Source: Meloidogyne chitwoodi
Taxonomy: Eukaryota > Nematoda > Chromadorea > Rhabditida > Meloidogynidae
NCBI GenBank assembly: GCA_015183035.1
Contig: JACZZP010000001.1
Coordinates: 2,170,001-2,234,000 of the forward strand
Length of the DNA stretch: 64,000 bases
Reading direction: 5' to 3'
The translations under genes and the position numbers were made by a program. How positions within the stretch are numbered: the first letter of the stretch is position 1; the number at the start of each line of letters is the position of its first letter. Shown here piece by piece: positions 23,955 through 36,900 of the stretch. The notes below the pieces were generated by a model that saw only the letters and a list, made by a program, of their open reading frames with translations, was not told the origin of the DNA and searched no databases.

Positions 23955-25684
23955 ATGAAAAATAATACACTAATAATTGAAGAAATAAATAATAAAGAAT
24001 ATCTTTTCTTCTCATTAAAAGGTAAATTTAATTAATTAATTTAATTAATTAATTTAATTAAATAATTTTTAAAATAATTTTCAGATCCAATACGTTCTAT
24101 TTATGGTATTTTGGATAGTTTTGTTTTAATTTTTGGTGTTTCAATGAATTTATTATTAATTTATTTAATTAAAACAAAAACAGCAACAGCAATGGAAATT
24201 TATAAAAAATTACTTTATATGAGTTGTTTTATGGATTTAATTGTTTCTTTTTGGACTTTTATTGTTCAACCGGTAAATATTTATAAATATTTTATAAAAT
24301 ATTAATTTAAAGTTTAATTTATCAAAATTATTTTTTTTTATATAAAAATCTTTTTTAAAAAAAAGGTAAAAATCCTCTAAATATCCTCTTATAAAATTTT
24401 ATAAAATATGCCAATCAAACCATCAGTTAACTCTTTTATTCTTAAAAGGGATAATTCGATTCCTTTAAGCTTAAAATGAAAATAATCGAATAATATCTAT
24501 AAAAAAATTTTTTAATTTTGTTTAAAATATAATTAATTAATTAAAAAACAGCCCAAAAAATAAACAAAAATAAATTAATTTTTTTAATTTAAATAATTAT
24601 AATTTTTAAGATTCCTTGTACTGATCGTGGTTATCGAACAATAATGATGAATGGAATTTTTAGAAATTCATCACAACCAATACGTTATGCTGTATATCTT
24701 ATTTGGATACAATTAATGGTTTTATTTTTAATTAAAATTAATTAATTTTATTTAAAAAGCTTTTTTTCTTAATAACAACAATGTCACAATATATTTATCG
24801 TTTTTGTATTTTATGTAGAAATGGAGTTATTTCTATTAAAATTATTGGATGTTTAATTTTTGTTCAGATATTTTTAAATTCATTTCATGCATTTTTACTT
24901 GCTTGGGCTGATTATCCTCGTTCTAATGAAGAAATTAAAATGAAAGAAATAATGTTAAAACTTGGGGAAGAATCAGGCATAACAGATGTTGTTTTTATTT
25001 CTTTTGTTAATGCTGTAAATTTATTTATTTATTTTAAATTATTTTAAAATTTAATTAAAATTTAATTAAAATATACCTATAATTTATTTTAAATAAAATT
25101 TAATAATTTAATAATTATTTTAAAAATTAAAAAGAGAGCATTTCGTTGGATGATGCATATTGCAATTATGTGTGTTATGTTCCCTGGTTTTTATGTTGTT
25201 ATTGGTATTTGCTTTTTTAAAATTCGTAAAGTTGTTCAAGAAATGAATGTTTTAAAATTAAAAGAATATAACAAACAAGTTTCGGCTGCTCTACTTTTTC
25301 AGGTAATTTTAAATTAATTTTAATTAAATATTTATTTATTTATTATTTAAAAAGGCATTACTTCCATCATTAGAAATAGGTGCTTGGTGTATTCAAATAT
25401 TTGTTCCAATATTTGTAACAGAATCAAGTACTGTAATGTATACTGTTTTTACAGATATTCCAATTCATTTAATACCTGTACTTAATCCTATTGGAACTAT
25501 GCTACTTGTTGCACCATATCGGTTATTTTAATAATATTTTAAATTTAATTAATTATTTATTTTTTAAAGTCGTTCTGTATTTCGTTATTTTGGAATTACT
25601 AAAGCCCAAACAACAATTATTCGTATTCAAACAACAATTCAAACAATACGTCGTACTGGGACAGCTATACAACCAACAAATTGA
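23955..25684 (+). CDS. Seven-helix nematode chemoreceptor (Srd/Str-like)
   Basis: The start at 23955 reads MKNNTLIIEEINNKEYLFFS, then PIRSIYGILDSFVLIFGVSM and NLLLIYLIKTKTATAMEIYK as TM1. TM2 is LLYMSCFMDLIVSFWTFIVQP. After a larger intron: IPCTDRGYRTIMMNGIFRN, TM3 RYAVYLIWIQLMFF and SQYIYRFCILCRNG. TM4 is IIGCLIFVQIFLNSFHAFL, TM5 RWMMHIAIMCVMFPGFYVV, TM6 ALLPSLEIGAWCIQIFVPIF and TM7 IPIHLIPVLNPIGTMLLVAP ending at PYR. The tail is basic and ends AIQPTN. The N-P...PYR ending is typical of the Str superfamily, with Srd the closest impression. Different family from the 7-13 kb pair. Confidence 0.78.
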
Positions 25685-27493
25685 AAACAAAAAAATAAAG
25701 AAAAAATAAAAGTTTTAAGAAAAATTCTCTTTTAAATAAAACATATACATATTTATATTTACATATGTAATAAAAATTAAGGTATAAACTATAAATGTTT
25801 TTATTTTTTCTAAAATTAAATATCAAAAAATGTGTAATCTGTATATATAAAAATATTTATTTTAATTATTTAATATTTAATTATAATAATATATGTAAAT
25901 AAATATTTTTTAAATTTTATTAAAAAACGATTAAAAGTAATATTTTACCTTAAAAACTGGATTTTAATAATTAAAATAACTTTAATAAAAAATTATTATA
26001 ATTAAAAATATTTAATCTATTAAAAAATAATTTTAATTGACGTATGTAATTATATAGGTAATTAAAAATAAAAACATTTCCCGTATTTTTTAAATATATT
26101 TTTTGTCTACATAAATAAGAATATTTCAGGTAATTTCATTTAAAATATATATAACTATGTATTAAAAAAAGTTTCTAAGCAAAACAATTATGTACATATA
26201 TTTGTCAAATTTTAAATTTTATTTAAATAAATTTTATAAATTCAACTTTTTAAAAAAACGAACATACTATGTTATTAAGTATCTTAAATACAGTTTTATT
26301 AACTAGCGGTTTGGGTCCCGAGCAGGATTGCATCGACAAAAATATTAATTCCCAATTTTCGGGAATCGTGAAAATCGAAAATTTCTCATAAAATAGAAAT
26401 TTTAATTAAAAATTTGGTTGGATCTAATACAGTATAGGTTTATTTTCACATTTTTTAGCGCCGCAGGCGAACGTATTTTTTTGTATTTCTCTTGTGCAAA
26501 GTTTCTGTGATGTTTCAAATGTATTTTATAATTTCTGTTATCATGTTTCACTTTTTTATCCTTGCGAAAAAAAAGAAAAAAATTTGAGATCAAAAATAGG
26601 GAGGCACCAACTTCACTATTACCGTACTCCATTTCCTTTAAATAACTAATAAGGGGGCGGGAAAATTATTAAGAACTTTATAGAAACAAAGTTTAATATA
26701 TTTTTATAAAAATCAGAGTTCAGAAATTAAAGTTCATAATGATAAAAAATATTAAAAATCAGAATATTGGAAGAAACAAAGTTGTTGTACTACTTAGGTA
26801 TATTACAAAGCAATTAAGTCAAAATTTAATATAAAATCAGAATTTAGGATTAACATATTTTTTAAAAACATATGAAAATATTAATATCTGCATTTACCTC
26901 ATTTGTATATCTAAGCAATATTTTCATAAATAAATATATTTATAGGTTAGTATTTCCTTCAGAATTCATCAACTTGGCCATTCATCTCTAGGCATGGAAT
27001 ATTAATGCTTTTGAAAAGAGTAAATTTGTTTGATATTTTTTGTACCTCTTTCCAATAATTAATCATTCAACTGATTTTCCAGATTAATTTTAAACAAAAT
27101 TTCCTTTCATCTTTGAATATATGTCAATCATTCTGATTCCCTAACAAATTATGCCTTAACTCAGAGTATATAAAGTTTTTATTTATTTAAATTCTACATT
27201 TATTTTTAAACAATTTTATTACAAAAATAAAAAATTATCTTATGTAAATTAAATTTTTTAATTGATTTAGGTATATTATTTTTGTATTCTAGTAATTTAT
27301 AAATTGTTCTACTACATATGTAATTGTAAGTTTATTGTGCTATTCATTTTTCTTGTTTATCTACATCGACCCGAGAAATTTTAAATCAAAACGAGCCTGA
27401 ACGACGATTCTACATTTTTGCTCAAGTTCTCTAAACACAGAGGGAAGCTTGAAATAAAAATATCTTAAATTTATTTTAATAAATTTTAGAAAT
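25685..27493. other. Intergenic, mostly AT-rich; possible transposon scrap
   Basis: On the minus strand at 26402-26632 an open frame holds FRKDKKVKHDNRNYKIHLKH, which faintly recalls a BED zinc finger but lacks the cysteines. A GC-richer patch lies near 26300-26370. Nothing else was recognised. Confidence 0.35.
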
Positions 27494-28972
27494 ATGAAAC
27501 AGAAAAAGGAAAAGATAATACCAAATGAATTGCTTTTAGATATATTTAAAGCAATAAATACAAAAATATATATTTTTGAAAAAAAATGGAATGAATATAA
27601 AGTTAAAATAATGATTTCCTCTAAAATTATCTACATTAACGTTAAAGAAGCCTTCAAAAAGAGAAAGGTAAAAATGTTTGAATTTTACTCGATTTGATTT
27701 TTAAGTTAAAAAATCCATGGATGTCTCTGAAAAATTTAAATATTTACATACGTAAACATGTTTATAGGAAACCTTTTTGATAAAAATCAAAATTTTATTC
27801 TTGCTGAAATTTTCAAGCTTTACAATAACTGCGAATTGTTTATTTTTGGAGCTTAGTTTTCTTAGAAGATCTGTTGATATAAAATCTCAAAATTTTACCT
27901 AAATTCTTTGGGTAATTGACGTTTCGAGTCGGCCGTTTCAGATTATCCGATGGCCATAACTTTTTTATTTTTTTAACCGATCTGAATTATTCTATTAATC
28001 GAAAGCATCCGATAAGCAGATTAATTTAACCAACTGGACCTATCTAATCAGATCACTCTACAAAAAGTTATAGTGATAAAGGTGGAAAATCGTGATTTTC
28101 GCGTTTTTCTGGCGTAATTTTTTTTAAATCAACTGATCTAATGGGCCAAATTAGTGAAAAGACTCCAATTTTCGAGCTCTTTCTAATGACATAAAAATTA
28201 TTTGAAAAGCTTTAAAATAAAAAAAGTTATACGAGCTGCTCTGAAACGCTTGTCTCTGAAACGACCTTTATCGATATACTTTGATATTTACATTGGGGTA
28301 CACCTCAGCTGAGTCAGCACGACTGAGTCTGGCTCGTCATGCTTTGTTCAAAGTCAACTAAATTTGTTTATTTTCATCTCATTCGACTAAGCTCGAAGAG
28401 CTCTTTCAAATGAGCTATCATTTATTTTTTTATATAATTCATATCTATGAAAAAACTTTAGTTAAATTTTAAAACGGTGACTGAGTCAGACTCAGTTCAA
28501 CTGCTCCCCTACATTGGAGTAAATCTAAAAATATACTCAAAATGCACTTTGGTGTTCTGTCCATAATTTTTTTAAGGACAGTTTGTACCTTTATCATTTT
28601 ATTGAATTTTCATATTTGAATGTTTTGGCATTTTCTATTAAAAATTAAATTATAACATTCTATTAAAATATATTTTTTAAATTTATTATTTATTATCATG
28701 TATTTACATTATTTTACATATTTATTTAAGCCTCAATCTATTAATTTATATTTATCTAAAATTCATATATTTTTAGTTTTTATTTTTAATTTTACAGAGA
28801 ATGGCAAATATACAAGAGATTGAATTTGAGGGAGTTAAAATTGTGAAATCTCAATACTTTGAGATAAATGAACAGATTAAGTTTCTGCTTGGTTGTAATG
28901 TTATGAAAGAGGATGGACATTTAATCAAAATAATAAAAGAAAAAATTATTAAATTTGTTAATGACCGTTATA
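27494..28972 (+). CDS. F-box-like N-terminal exon plus following exon
   Basis: Exon 27494-27669 reads MKQKKEKIIPNELLLDIFKA, then SSKIIYINVKEAFKKRK, an F-box-like pattern (P-x-E-L-L-x-D-I-F). A phase-0 donor GTAAAA follows. The next open exon (about 28798-28974) starts RMANIQEIEFEGVKIVKSQY in the same phase and continues INEQIKFLLGCNVMKEDGHL to FVNDRYR. The 1.1-kb intron holds two decayed inverted repeats. Whether this gene ends near 29090 or continues to the exons at 29.7 kb is unresolved, since both splices are possible. No confident function for the second exon. Confidence 0.45.
27935..28265. repeat. Decayed inverted repeat
   Basis: GGCCGTTTCAGA near 27941 faces TCTGAAACG near 28245, with partly matching AT-rich arms (CATAACTTTTTTATTTTTTT / AAAATAAAAAAAGTTATA). 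Noncoding. Confidence 0.4.
28285..28520. repeat. Decayed foldback element
   Basis: GATATTTACATTGGGG with CTGAGTCAGCACGACTGAG on the left is mirrored imperfectly by ACTGAGTCAGACTCAG and CCCCTACATTGGAGTAAATC on the right. The middle has the shared palindrome TCATTCGACTAAGCTCGAAG followed by AGCTCTTTCAAATGA. Confidence 0.5.
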
Positions 28973-29067
28973 GGTTAATTTTAAAATAATTTTCTTACAA
29001 ATTAGAACATACTCTTATCAAAAAAGAATCGGGTGGCAATGGAAGTTCTGAATGTGGTGACTTATAT

Positions 29068-29680
29068 TGGTTTTTGGATCGATTTGAACAAGTAAGGTGT
29101 CATTCGAAGAGCTCCAAAAACTGAGTCGAACTATGGGTGGGGGAAGTTGATACGACAATTAGAAACCAAGATACAGGTCCCTGAAAATCGAAAAGTCATA
29201 AGGGGACCAAGCACTTTTTGAGGTAAAAAATTCGAATTTGAGTAGCTCACTCGAAGGAACTTTTCAAGCAGAGTTGAATTAGACCAAAAACGTCGTGATT
29301 GCATGATATTGAACTAAGTTAGGAAAAATCGAATTTTTTTAGAAACACGTAAGCTTGAACTATTGGGGATGTTTTATTACTTCATCGTTTTTAAGCCAAT
29401 GGAAGGTTGGGCTTTTTGTACGTGCGTTACTATACGACTAAAATTGCAGCAAAATAATTCGGTGAAAATAATTTACGAGCAGCCGCAGTAATCACTTAGG
29501 ACAGCTTGGTCCCCCCTATGGTTTTTGAATTTTCAGGGGCTTGTATCTCGGTTCCCAATTGTCGGATCAACTTCCCTCACCACTAGTTCGACTCAGTTTT
29601 CGGAGCTCTTTCGAATGACACCCCACTTGTTCAAATCGATCCAAAAATAAAAAACCACTCACAATACCCAAAGTTTTAGC
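29068..29680. mobile_element. Foldback element of the shared-palindrome family
   Basis: Left arm GGTTTTTGGATCGATTTGAA, TGTCATTCGAAGAGCTCC, GATACAGGTCCCTGAAAATC; the right arm ends TTCAAATCGATCCAAAAAT. Arms are about 150 bp and share the GGTCCC/CCCCTATGG-type box with the 16.5 and 20.0 kb elements. A clean target duplication was not found. It probably lies in an intron of the 28-31 kb gene: a donor at 28975 and an acceptor near 29706 would remove it. Confidence 0.7.
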
Positions 29681-29706
29681 TCAAATTTTGAAAATAACTT
29701 TTAAGA

Positions 29707-30838
29707 AATGACGATGGTTCTCCACTATTTAAAATATTCTTGGAGCATCCCAGATTAGTTGAGAAATGCAGACATTATGTAGGATGTTGTGATCGTAATT
29801 TGATAAAAGCTATATCGGATAATCTTTACAATGTTAGTACTAATACGTGCTTAAGATCACATCTATTTGTGCATGCTTATGAAATATTAGGAAGAGGTTT
29901 TACAAATTTTATTTTAATTGGTGACATCTATGGGAAAAAGGTTTATTTAATTTTTTAGTTTATTTAGTCTAACAAAGAATTTAAATTTATTTGATTGTGA
30001 ATTTTATTTTTTTCTAAGTTCTTCATTTAAATTTATTTAAGATAAAAAAATTTTTAATAAATTTTTATGACATTAAATTTCAGTTAAACTTTCCACGTAA
30101 TCATCAATTATTTGGTATGTTTTATTAAATTAATTATAAAAGTACTACATACATATAAAAGTAGTTCATACACAAATAAATTTTAATACATATTAATAAG
30201 GTCAGGATTGTTTAGGAAAACATTATTAAACTTTTTTGACATACATTAAGTTTTAGTTATGATTAGGTAAAAATATATAAAAGAAAATTTATAATAAAAA
30301 TCTAAATAGGAGTAAAAACATGTTCACATGATGCTGCCCTTAAAATTTGTTCTGATGTTCAATCAAGTAGTGGGAGAGAAATGAAAATAACAGATTTAAT
30401 TGAAAGTGAAATGATGAAATTTAGTGAAGGGTTTTGCGGAGGAATTTTTGCTGAAGCAATAAAAGGAGAAATTTCTTTTAAATGGATTATTTCTGGGGAA
30501 GTAATTAACTGTGAAATTTTTTACAAGGAAAAATGGATACAGGTATATAATAAAAAATTTTGACTTAAAATCTTTTTTAAGAAATAAAAAAATTTATGAC
30601 AAAAACAATCAGATACATATCTTGAATCCCCACTCGGTTTTACTTTTCAATAAATTCCTTAGACTTTTATTTCACTTTTAGTCGATGAAAACCCTGGTGT
30701 ACATTAAATTATCTAATAAATAAATATTTATAATTTAAACGTTAAAACTTTTCTTTTAAAATTTAGATAATTCAATATAGTAAGGCATTCATTAATACAG
30801 GAGCAGACAAGCTTGTTGGATTTTCTTTCTCTTTGTGT
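29707..30838 (+). CDS. Exons of unknown family, probably upstream part of KH gene
   Basis: Four open exons with consistent phases: about 29707-29940 (NDDGSPLFKIFLEHPRLVEK ... NFILIGDIYGKK); 30085-30117 (LNFPRNHQLFG); 30309-30542 (VKTCSHDAALKICSDVQSSS, then KITDLIESEMMKFSEGF and ISFKWIISGEVINCEIFYKE); 30768-30838 (IIQYSKAFINTGADKLVGFS). The last can join the KH exon at 30911 through a T|GTGTAAG donor. The stretch from ISFKWII onward has the strand-helix-helix-strand rhythm of a KH domain with a lost GXXG loop, but that is inference. No domain is certain here. Confidence 0.5.
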
Positions 30839-30910
30839 AAGAATTTTTAATATTTTTTAGGCTTAAATGTCAGATGAATGTTTAAAATTATGTTTTATTT
30901 TAAATAACAG

Positions 30911-31792
30911 ATTTGGAGACGTTTGCAATGATTTTTTTTGGTGTTAATGATTTGGTCGATATTTATTCTTCTAAAGATGTAATTAGCGAACTGCAAGACG
31001 CTGTTGAATTGTTAATTCCTAAAGATCCTCCAAATTTTTCTATTGCTAGCCCTACTTTTGAGAATATAAATGAACCAACTTTATCACATCCAATTGCACC
31101 AGTTCCTGGTCAACAAGGACATGATGGTTAGTATTTTGAAAAAATAGAATAAAAGTTATATTAGGTGTTGATGAGTCTGCGGGAAAAATGCCTAGAAAGA
31201 GACGCATAGAAGATAGAGCTGATTTTCCTCATCACGGACCTCCACAACCAGGTGTTGGCCATGCTGGATTTGGACAAAGTGGTACGCATACTCCGGGCGG
31301 AACATTAATGGGACCTTCTAGTTCTTATTCTGGAGGGCCTCCTGGAAGTGAACAGATAACTACGACTCAGGTTTTTTTGAAAGTATGTATATTTTTTATA
31401 AAATATTTTTTAGGTGACAATTCCTAGCGGATTGAGCGGCACAATTATTGGAAAAAGTGGCGAATGTATCAACCGTATTCGTAATGAGTCTGGGGCTCGA
31501 ATCAAAATTTATACTCTATCTGATCCGGTTGGTACCGATGAGCGGATTATTACAATAACTGGCACAACACATCAAATTAATATGGCACAGTTTTTGCTGC
31601 AGCAGAGGTTACTTTTATAATATGTTTTTTTAGGTTCAGTACTTTTATTTTTTTAACTATTTTTCGTCTTTGGAGTTTTCCTCATATTTAATTTCTTTAT
31701 ATAATTTGTAAATAAATTAATTAAATAAAATTTTTAGTGCTCGTTCATCAGGGACTTCGTCGTTACTTGACCGAGAGGAAGTGATTGAATAA
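30911..31792 (+). CDS. hrpk-1: hnRNP K-type KH-domain protein, C-terminal part
   Basis: RNA-binding protein of the hnRNP K/HRPK-1 group. Exons 30911-31126 ([20 protein letters not shown] ... [18 protein letters not shown]), 31165-31370, 31414-31607 and 31738-31792 join in frame. A basic nuclear-signal-like MPRKRRIED is followed by a Gly/Pro/His-rich linker ([16 protein letters not shown]), then the KH domain [20 protein letters not shown] with its G-x-x-G loop (IIGKSG), [19 protein letters not shown], and [20 protein letters not shown]. It closes [17 protein letters not shown]. The QITTTQVTIP lead-in and ITITGT strand match KH3 of hnRNP K. Ordinary KH1 and KH2 are not recognisable upstream, so this is either a diverged or a truncated relative. 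Confidence 0.75.
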
Positions 31793-33432
31793 TTAATTAT
31801 GATGGACATATTTTTCCTTTTGACTCAATTGTTGCTGTTTTTGGAGCATTATTATTTGTTTATGCATCCATCAACCATTATTATTTTTTTAATTTAAATC
31901 ATTGAATTATAAATGCATTTTTTGAATTTTTTTTAAATATTTTTTATTTTAAAATATTTACATTTGGGGAATATTGAGAAATTATGAATATAAATAAGGG
32001 AGTACATTTTGGTGAGAATATATGTATACAAAAAATAAAAGGATAGGGAAATTTATGAAAAAATATTAATTAATGAGTAAATTGAAAAAATAAAAAATTG
32101 TGGATATAGAAGCGTACATCTTTACTCTTATTCATGTTAATCTTCAAAAAATTATGAAAAATAAGCTTCTGGAAAAATAAATTTTAAATTATTTTTATCG
32201 TTGATGTTTCACAATTATTTTCTTAAAATATGTATATCTAAAACATTCCAAAACTTTTTAGATTAAATATTAAAAAGAGATAAAGAATTACGTATATAAA
32301 AATATTGTAGCTTCCAATTATTAAAATAATTCTTAAATATTTTAAAAATATTCTTTAGGTTCGTGATGACTTTCACAAAGGTTGCTGTTTTGGATATAAG
32401 CGGAGATATAGCACTAATCAAATATTGCTTTAATTATACCAAATAATTGAATTAATGGAAAATAATTTTCAAAAAAAATTAAAATATTATTTTTATTATA
32501 AAAATATGTTAAATTATTTCAATGATAAAATTAAATAAATTTAAAATATAAATTATCTATCAAATTTATCTTTCCTTATCAAACATGTAATCCACCGCTT
32601 TGCACATACCCCACCAAAATGAATATTCAACTCAACAACCATCATCACTATTTCTCAAGCCTTAATTCGTTCTAGGTGATCCTATAAAAAATTTGTTAAC
32701 ATAAATATAATTGAAAATTATTGTAAAATCGATGCATAATTTAATTCATTTATATAAATTACAAAAAATATAAAAATAAATATTTAATGAAAAAACCAAA
32801 TCTCCAACAATTAAAAAACATTTTTCTACATTATTTTTCTTTCAAATTGATAATAAAAATCTTGACAAATCTCGTCTTCCTCACCACCTCAGCAACAACG
32901 CCTCCTCCTCCTCCTCCTCATGTTTGATAACCAATTAAATTTATTAACACAAAAATAAATGAATAAAATAGAAATATAGTTATTGTTGGATTATTTTAGT
33001 AAAATATTTTTTATTTTACTTAAAAATATTAAGAAAATTTGAAAAAAAAAATAAAATATTAAAAAATTTATTTTTAATTTAATAGTATCAAAAATAATAC
33101 TTTTTCAAAGAAAAAAGTAAAAAAATTTTTTTAAATAAAATGTTTCAAAAATAAATTTTTATTACTTAAAATAATAAAAAACTTTAAATTCAATATATAA
33201 AATATTTTATTAAATAAAAAAGCACCGGAAATGTTGAAACAATTAAATAATAATAAAATTAAATTTTTACTTAAAAAAGATGGCATTATTTTTAAAATGT
33301 TATTAGAGTAAAACAGGATTGAAATTTTGGGATAAGATTATTAATATTTAAATTCTCAATCTTATTTTAAACTAAAAGAATTAATTAAATATGTAAATGA
33401 TTATTAATATTTAAATATAAATAAATTTAATT
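31793..33432. other. 3' flank and AT-rich intergenic
   Basis: Small CT/TCC run near 32880-32920 and many A/T runs. No gene or structured RNA was recognised. Confidence 0.45.
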
Positions 33433-33610
33433 AGAGACCGGCGCCGGACCGGATCTGGCCGGATTTATCCGGATCCGGTCCCAAAAATCGAGGTTTTTTC
33501 AAAATATCCGGATTAATTCTGGACCGGATTATACCAACCGGATCCGGTCCGGCTCTATTCAAAAAATCTAAATCCGGTCCGGAATCCGGAAAAATCGATT
33601 TTACCGGACA
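33433..33610. repeat. GC-rich CCGGATCCGG-type degenerate array
   Basis: Roughly 14 CCGG cores in 175 bp, mostly as GGACCGGAT, CCGGATCCGGTCC or ATCCGGTCCGG, many palindromic. It stands out sharply from AT-rich neighbours. No open frame of interest. Confidence 0.7.
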
Positions 33611-33919
33611 CTAAATTTAATTATTAAATACCCATAAAATATTTTAAAAAAATAATAAAATATTATGGAATGTCATTATAAGGGTTGTCTTTATATAAAT
33701 ATTAAATTATTTAGAGAATTTGAGAAGAAAAATATATATTTTAAAAATCTAATAATTAATTTATTTAATAAAAATAAATCTTTTTAATAATTTTTAAAAT
33801 ATTAAATATATATATTCGTTCTCATATTTTTCCTTTTTTATAAAAATAATAAAGCTTTTTTTAGATTATTTAAAAAAAAAAATAAATATATTTATAACTC
33901 TTTCCTTTCTTTTTTTATT

Positions 33920-36900
33920 TTAAAATTCTTCATCATCATCAAAAATATTTCCTTCAATTCTTTCACTAAATAAAGGCTTTTGCCGACTAAAATCCATTTT
34001 AATAACCATTGTACTTTTAATATTATTATTATTATTATTTAATAAAGGTGATGAATGTTGTTTATAATAATTTTTATCAAAAGAAGAATTTTCTTCTTTT
34101 TGTTTTTGATTAAATAAATAATTAGTTGAAGGGGGAGAAATTGGAAAATATTGAGGAATTGTTGGATGATTATAACCTTTAAATAATTAAATTAAAATAA
34201 TATATTTTAAAATAATATATTTTTATTTAAAAAATATAAAAATAAAAGGGGATGGTGGATAATTGAAATTTAAAAAAAAATATTTTATTTATTTTGTTTT
34301 AATTTAATTAAAAAATTTAAATTAAATTCAGAACACATTACTTTATTTTACATTTTCCCTTTTTTCTTTAAAAAAAAACTTTTTCTGGAATATAAAATAA
34401 AATTATTTATTTATCAAAAAATAAAAAAAAATATATTTTATATTTTCTTAATTAAAAAAATATATTTATTTACCATATTGTTGTTGTTGTAATAAAGGTA
34501 CTAATATTTGTTTATTATTTTCATTATTAAAATGTTTAATTTGATTTTTATTGTAAATATAATTTAATTTAATTGGATAATAATTATTTGATTTATTATT
34601 ATTACTACAATTACTATTATTAGAAGATGATGTTGGTGAAGAATAATAACTTAATGTTTGTGGAGTTGTTGTTTTACTAATTAATTCTTCATATTTAATT
34701 GTTTCATAATAATCTTCTTTTTCTTCTTTTTTTAATAAATTTATATTTTTTTTATTTTTATTTTTTAATTTTCTTTTATTTCTTCTTAAATATGCCCATA
34801 TTAATAAAAATATAGTAAATAAAACTGAAGTAGTAGATATAATTACCAAAAATAAAATATATAGAAGAAATGACTTTAAAAAAATTAAATATTTATTTAA
34901 TTAATTAATTAAAATATTTTAATTTTTATTAAATTTATATTTATTAAAAAAAAACAAAGAGGATTTGGTCTTTATAAATTTTAGAGACTAAAAATATTAG
35001 ATTAAAATGAGAGAATAACCCTATAACTATTTTTATTAGCTCTTTTGATTTTAAAATTTTAAATAATAATTATTATATTTAATTTTAATTTTTTATAAAT
35101 TAAAAAAGAAGGTTTTAATATTTATTTTTAATTTAATTTAAATTTAAATTTACCCCATTTTCCGAAATATTATCATCATTTTTAACTTCATAATTATTAT
35201 TATTATTTTCTAATAATAATAATTCTTCTTTTTTTGTTTCATATTCATTTAATTTTAATAAATTATTATTTGGTAATGATTTTGTTGAAATTGTTGTAGA
35301 TAATAATATTGTTGTTGTTGTTGCTATAATAAATAAATATTATTTAAAAATTAAATAAAAATAATAAATTAATTAAATTTCTAATTTATTTCACTTAATA
35401 ATAATGGGAAAAATAAAATAAATTAATTTATTTTTTTTTAAATATGTACAAAAAACATAAATATTTTTTTTTTAAAGAATTCTAAATAATTAAAATAATT
35501 TATAATTCCCCTTAATTGTGAAATAAAATAGAAATTTAATTTTAAAAATTTAACTAAAAATTAACAAAAACAAAAACAAAAAAAAGCCAAAAAATTAAAA
35601 AAAACTTTTACTTTTTTTAACACAAGAATAAGTAACATCTAAATATTTAATTATAACTTGTGGACATTTATCACCAAAAACATGTGTACTAGCATTTACA
35701 CTACAATTTATTTGATGTTCACAACTGTGTAGAGAGAAGAAATTAAAAATTAAAAATATAAATTAAAATTATTAAAAAATAATTTTTAACAAAATTATAG
35801 AAGAAAATAAATAAATAAATAAATATTAGATAAAATAAAAGCAAATAAATAAATAAAATAAAATAAAATACACAAAACATTCACCAAAAAAAGAGTAAAT
35901 TAAACCCCAAAAAACATACAAAAAAAGCTTTATTAATTTAAATAAATTAAATATAACCTTTAATACATGAATATATAACATCTAAATATTTTGGAATATT
36001 TTGACATTGATCAAAACTAATATTATTTATTTTATTATTATTTAATTGAAATATTGCCCAATTTACTGGGACAACACAACGTTGACGATGTTCACATCTT
36101 TTTTTATTTTAATTTATTTAATTTTTATTTATTTTTAATTTAATTATAATTCTTTTTCTAATTTCTTATCTTTTTTTTTTAATTTTTAAAAATAAATATT
36201 TATTTATTTATTTCTACTTTCAATTATTTAAATAAATAATACTCTTCTTTTTACTTAAAAATTATTTTTTATTTTTAAAGAATAAATATATCCCTAAGGT
36301 CTTCTAATTAGTTAAAGCTTTTCTTTTTTTTAAAAATAAATAAATAAATATATTTTAGCTTTTTATTTTAAATAATTATATTCAAAATACTAATGTATGT
36401 CCATTAATTTATTTATTTTTATTTTTAATTTACCGACAAATATATATATACAAACACACTTCCCCTATAACCCAAACAAACAAAAAGGGAAAATTAAAAA
36501 CATTTTTAGAAAAATACTTTTTTCAGTTTAAAAAAAAAGGAAAAAATAAAAATAAATTAATGAAAATAATAAAATAAAAATTAAATATTTTTATTTTATT
36601 AAAAATCAGTTTTGGGCCTTTAAAATTATTTTTAAAATTATTTTAAAGAAAAACCAATTTTTAATTAATTTTAAAAGAAATTAAAGGTAATTAAATAATA
36701 GAAGAATTGAATATTATTTTAATTAATTTTTATAATATTTAACACAATCTTTAAAAAAAATTATTAAATAATTTTAATCTTTCCCTTAATTTTTATAATT
36801 TAAAAAATATATAATTATTTTTTAAAATTCTATTTTGTTTCCAAAAAATCTTTTAATTAAAATAATAATTATTTTTTAGTTGAATGGATTAACCCCTCTA

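Noticed and set aside
26402..26632. Open frame resembling a BED zinc finger on the minus strand
   Set aside because: The required Cys pair is missing and there is no adjacent hAT transposase; kept only as a remark on the intergenic entry.
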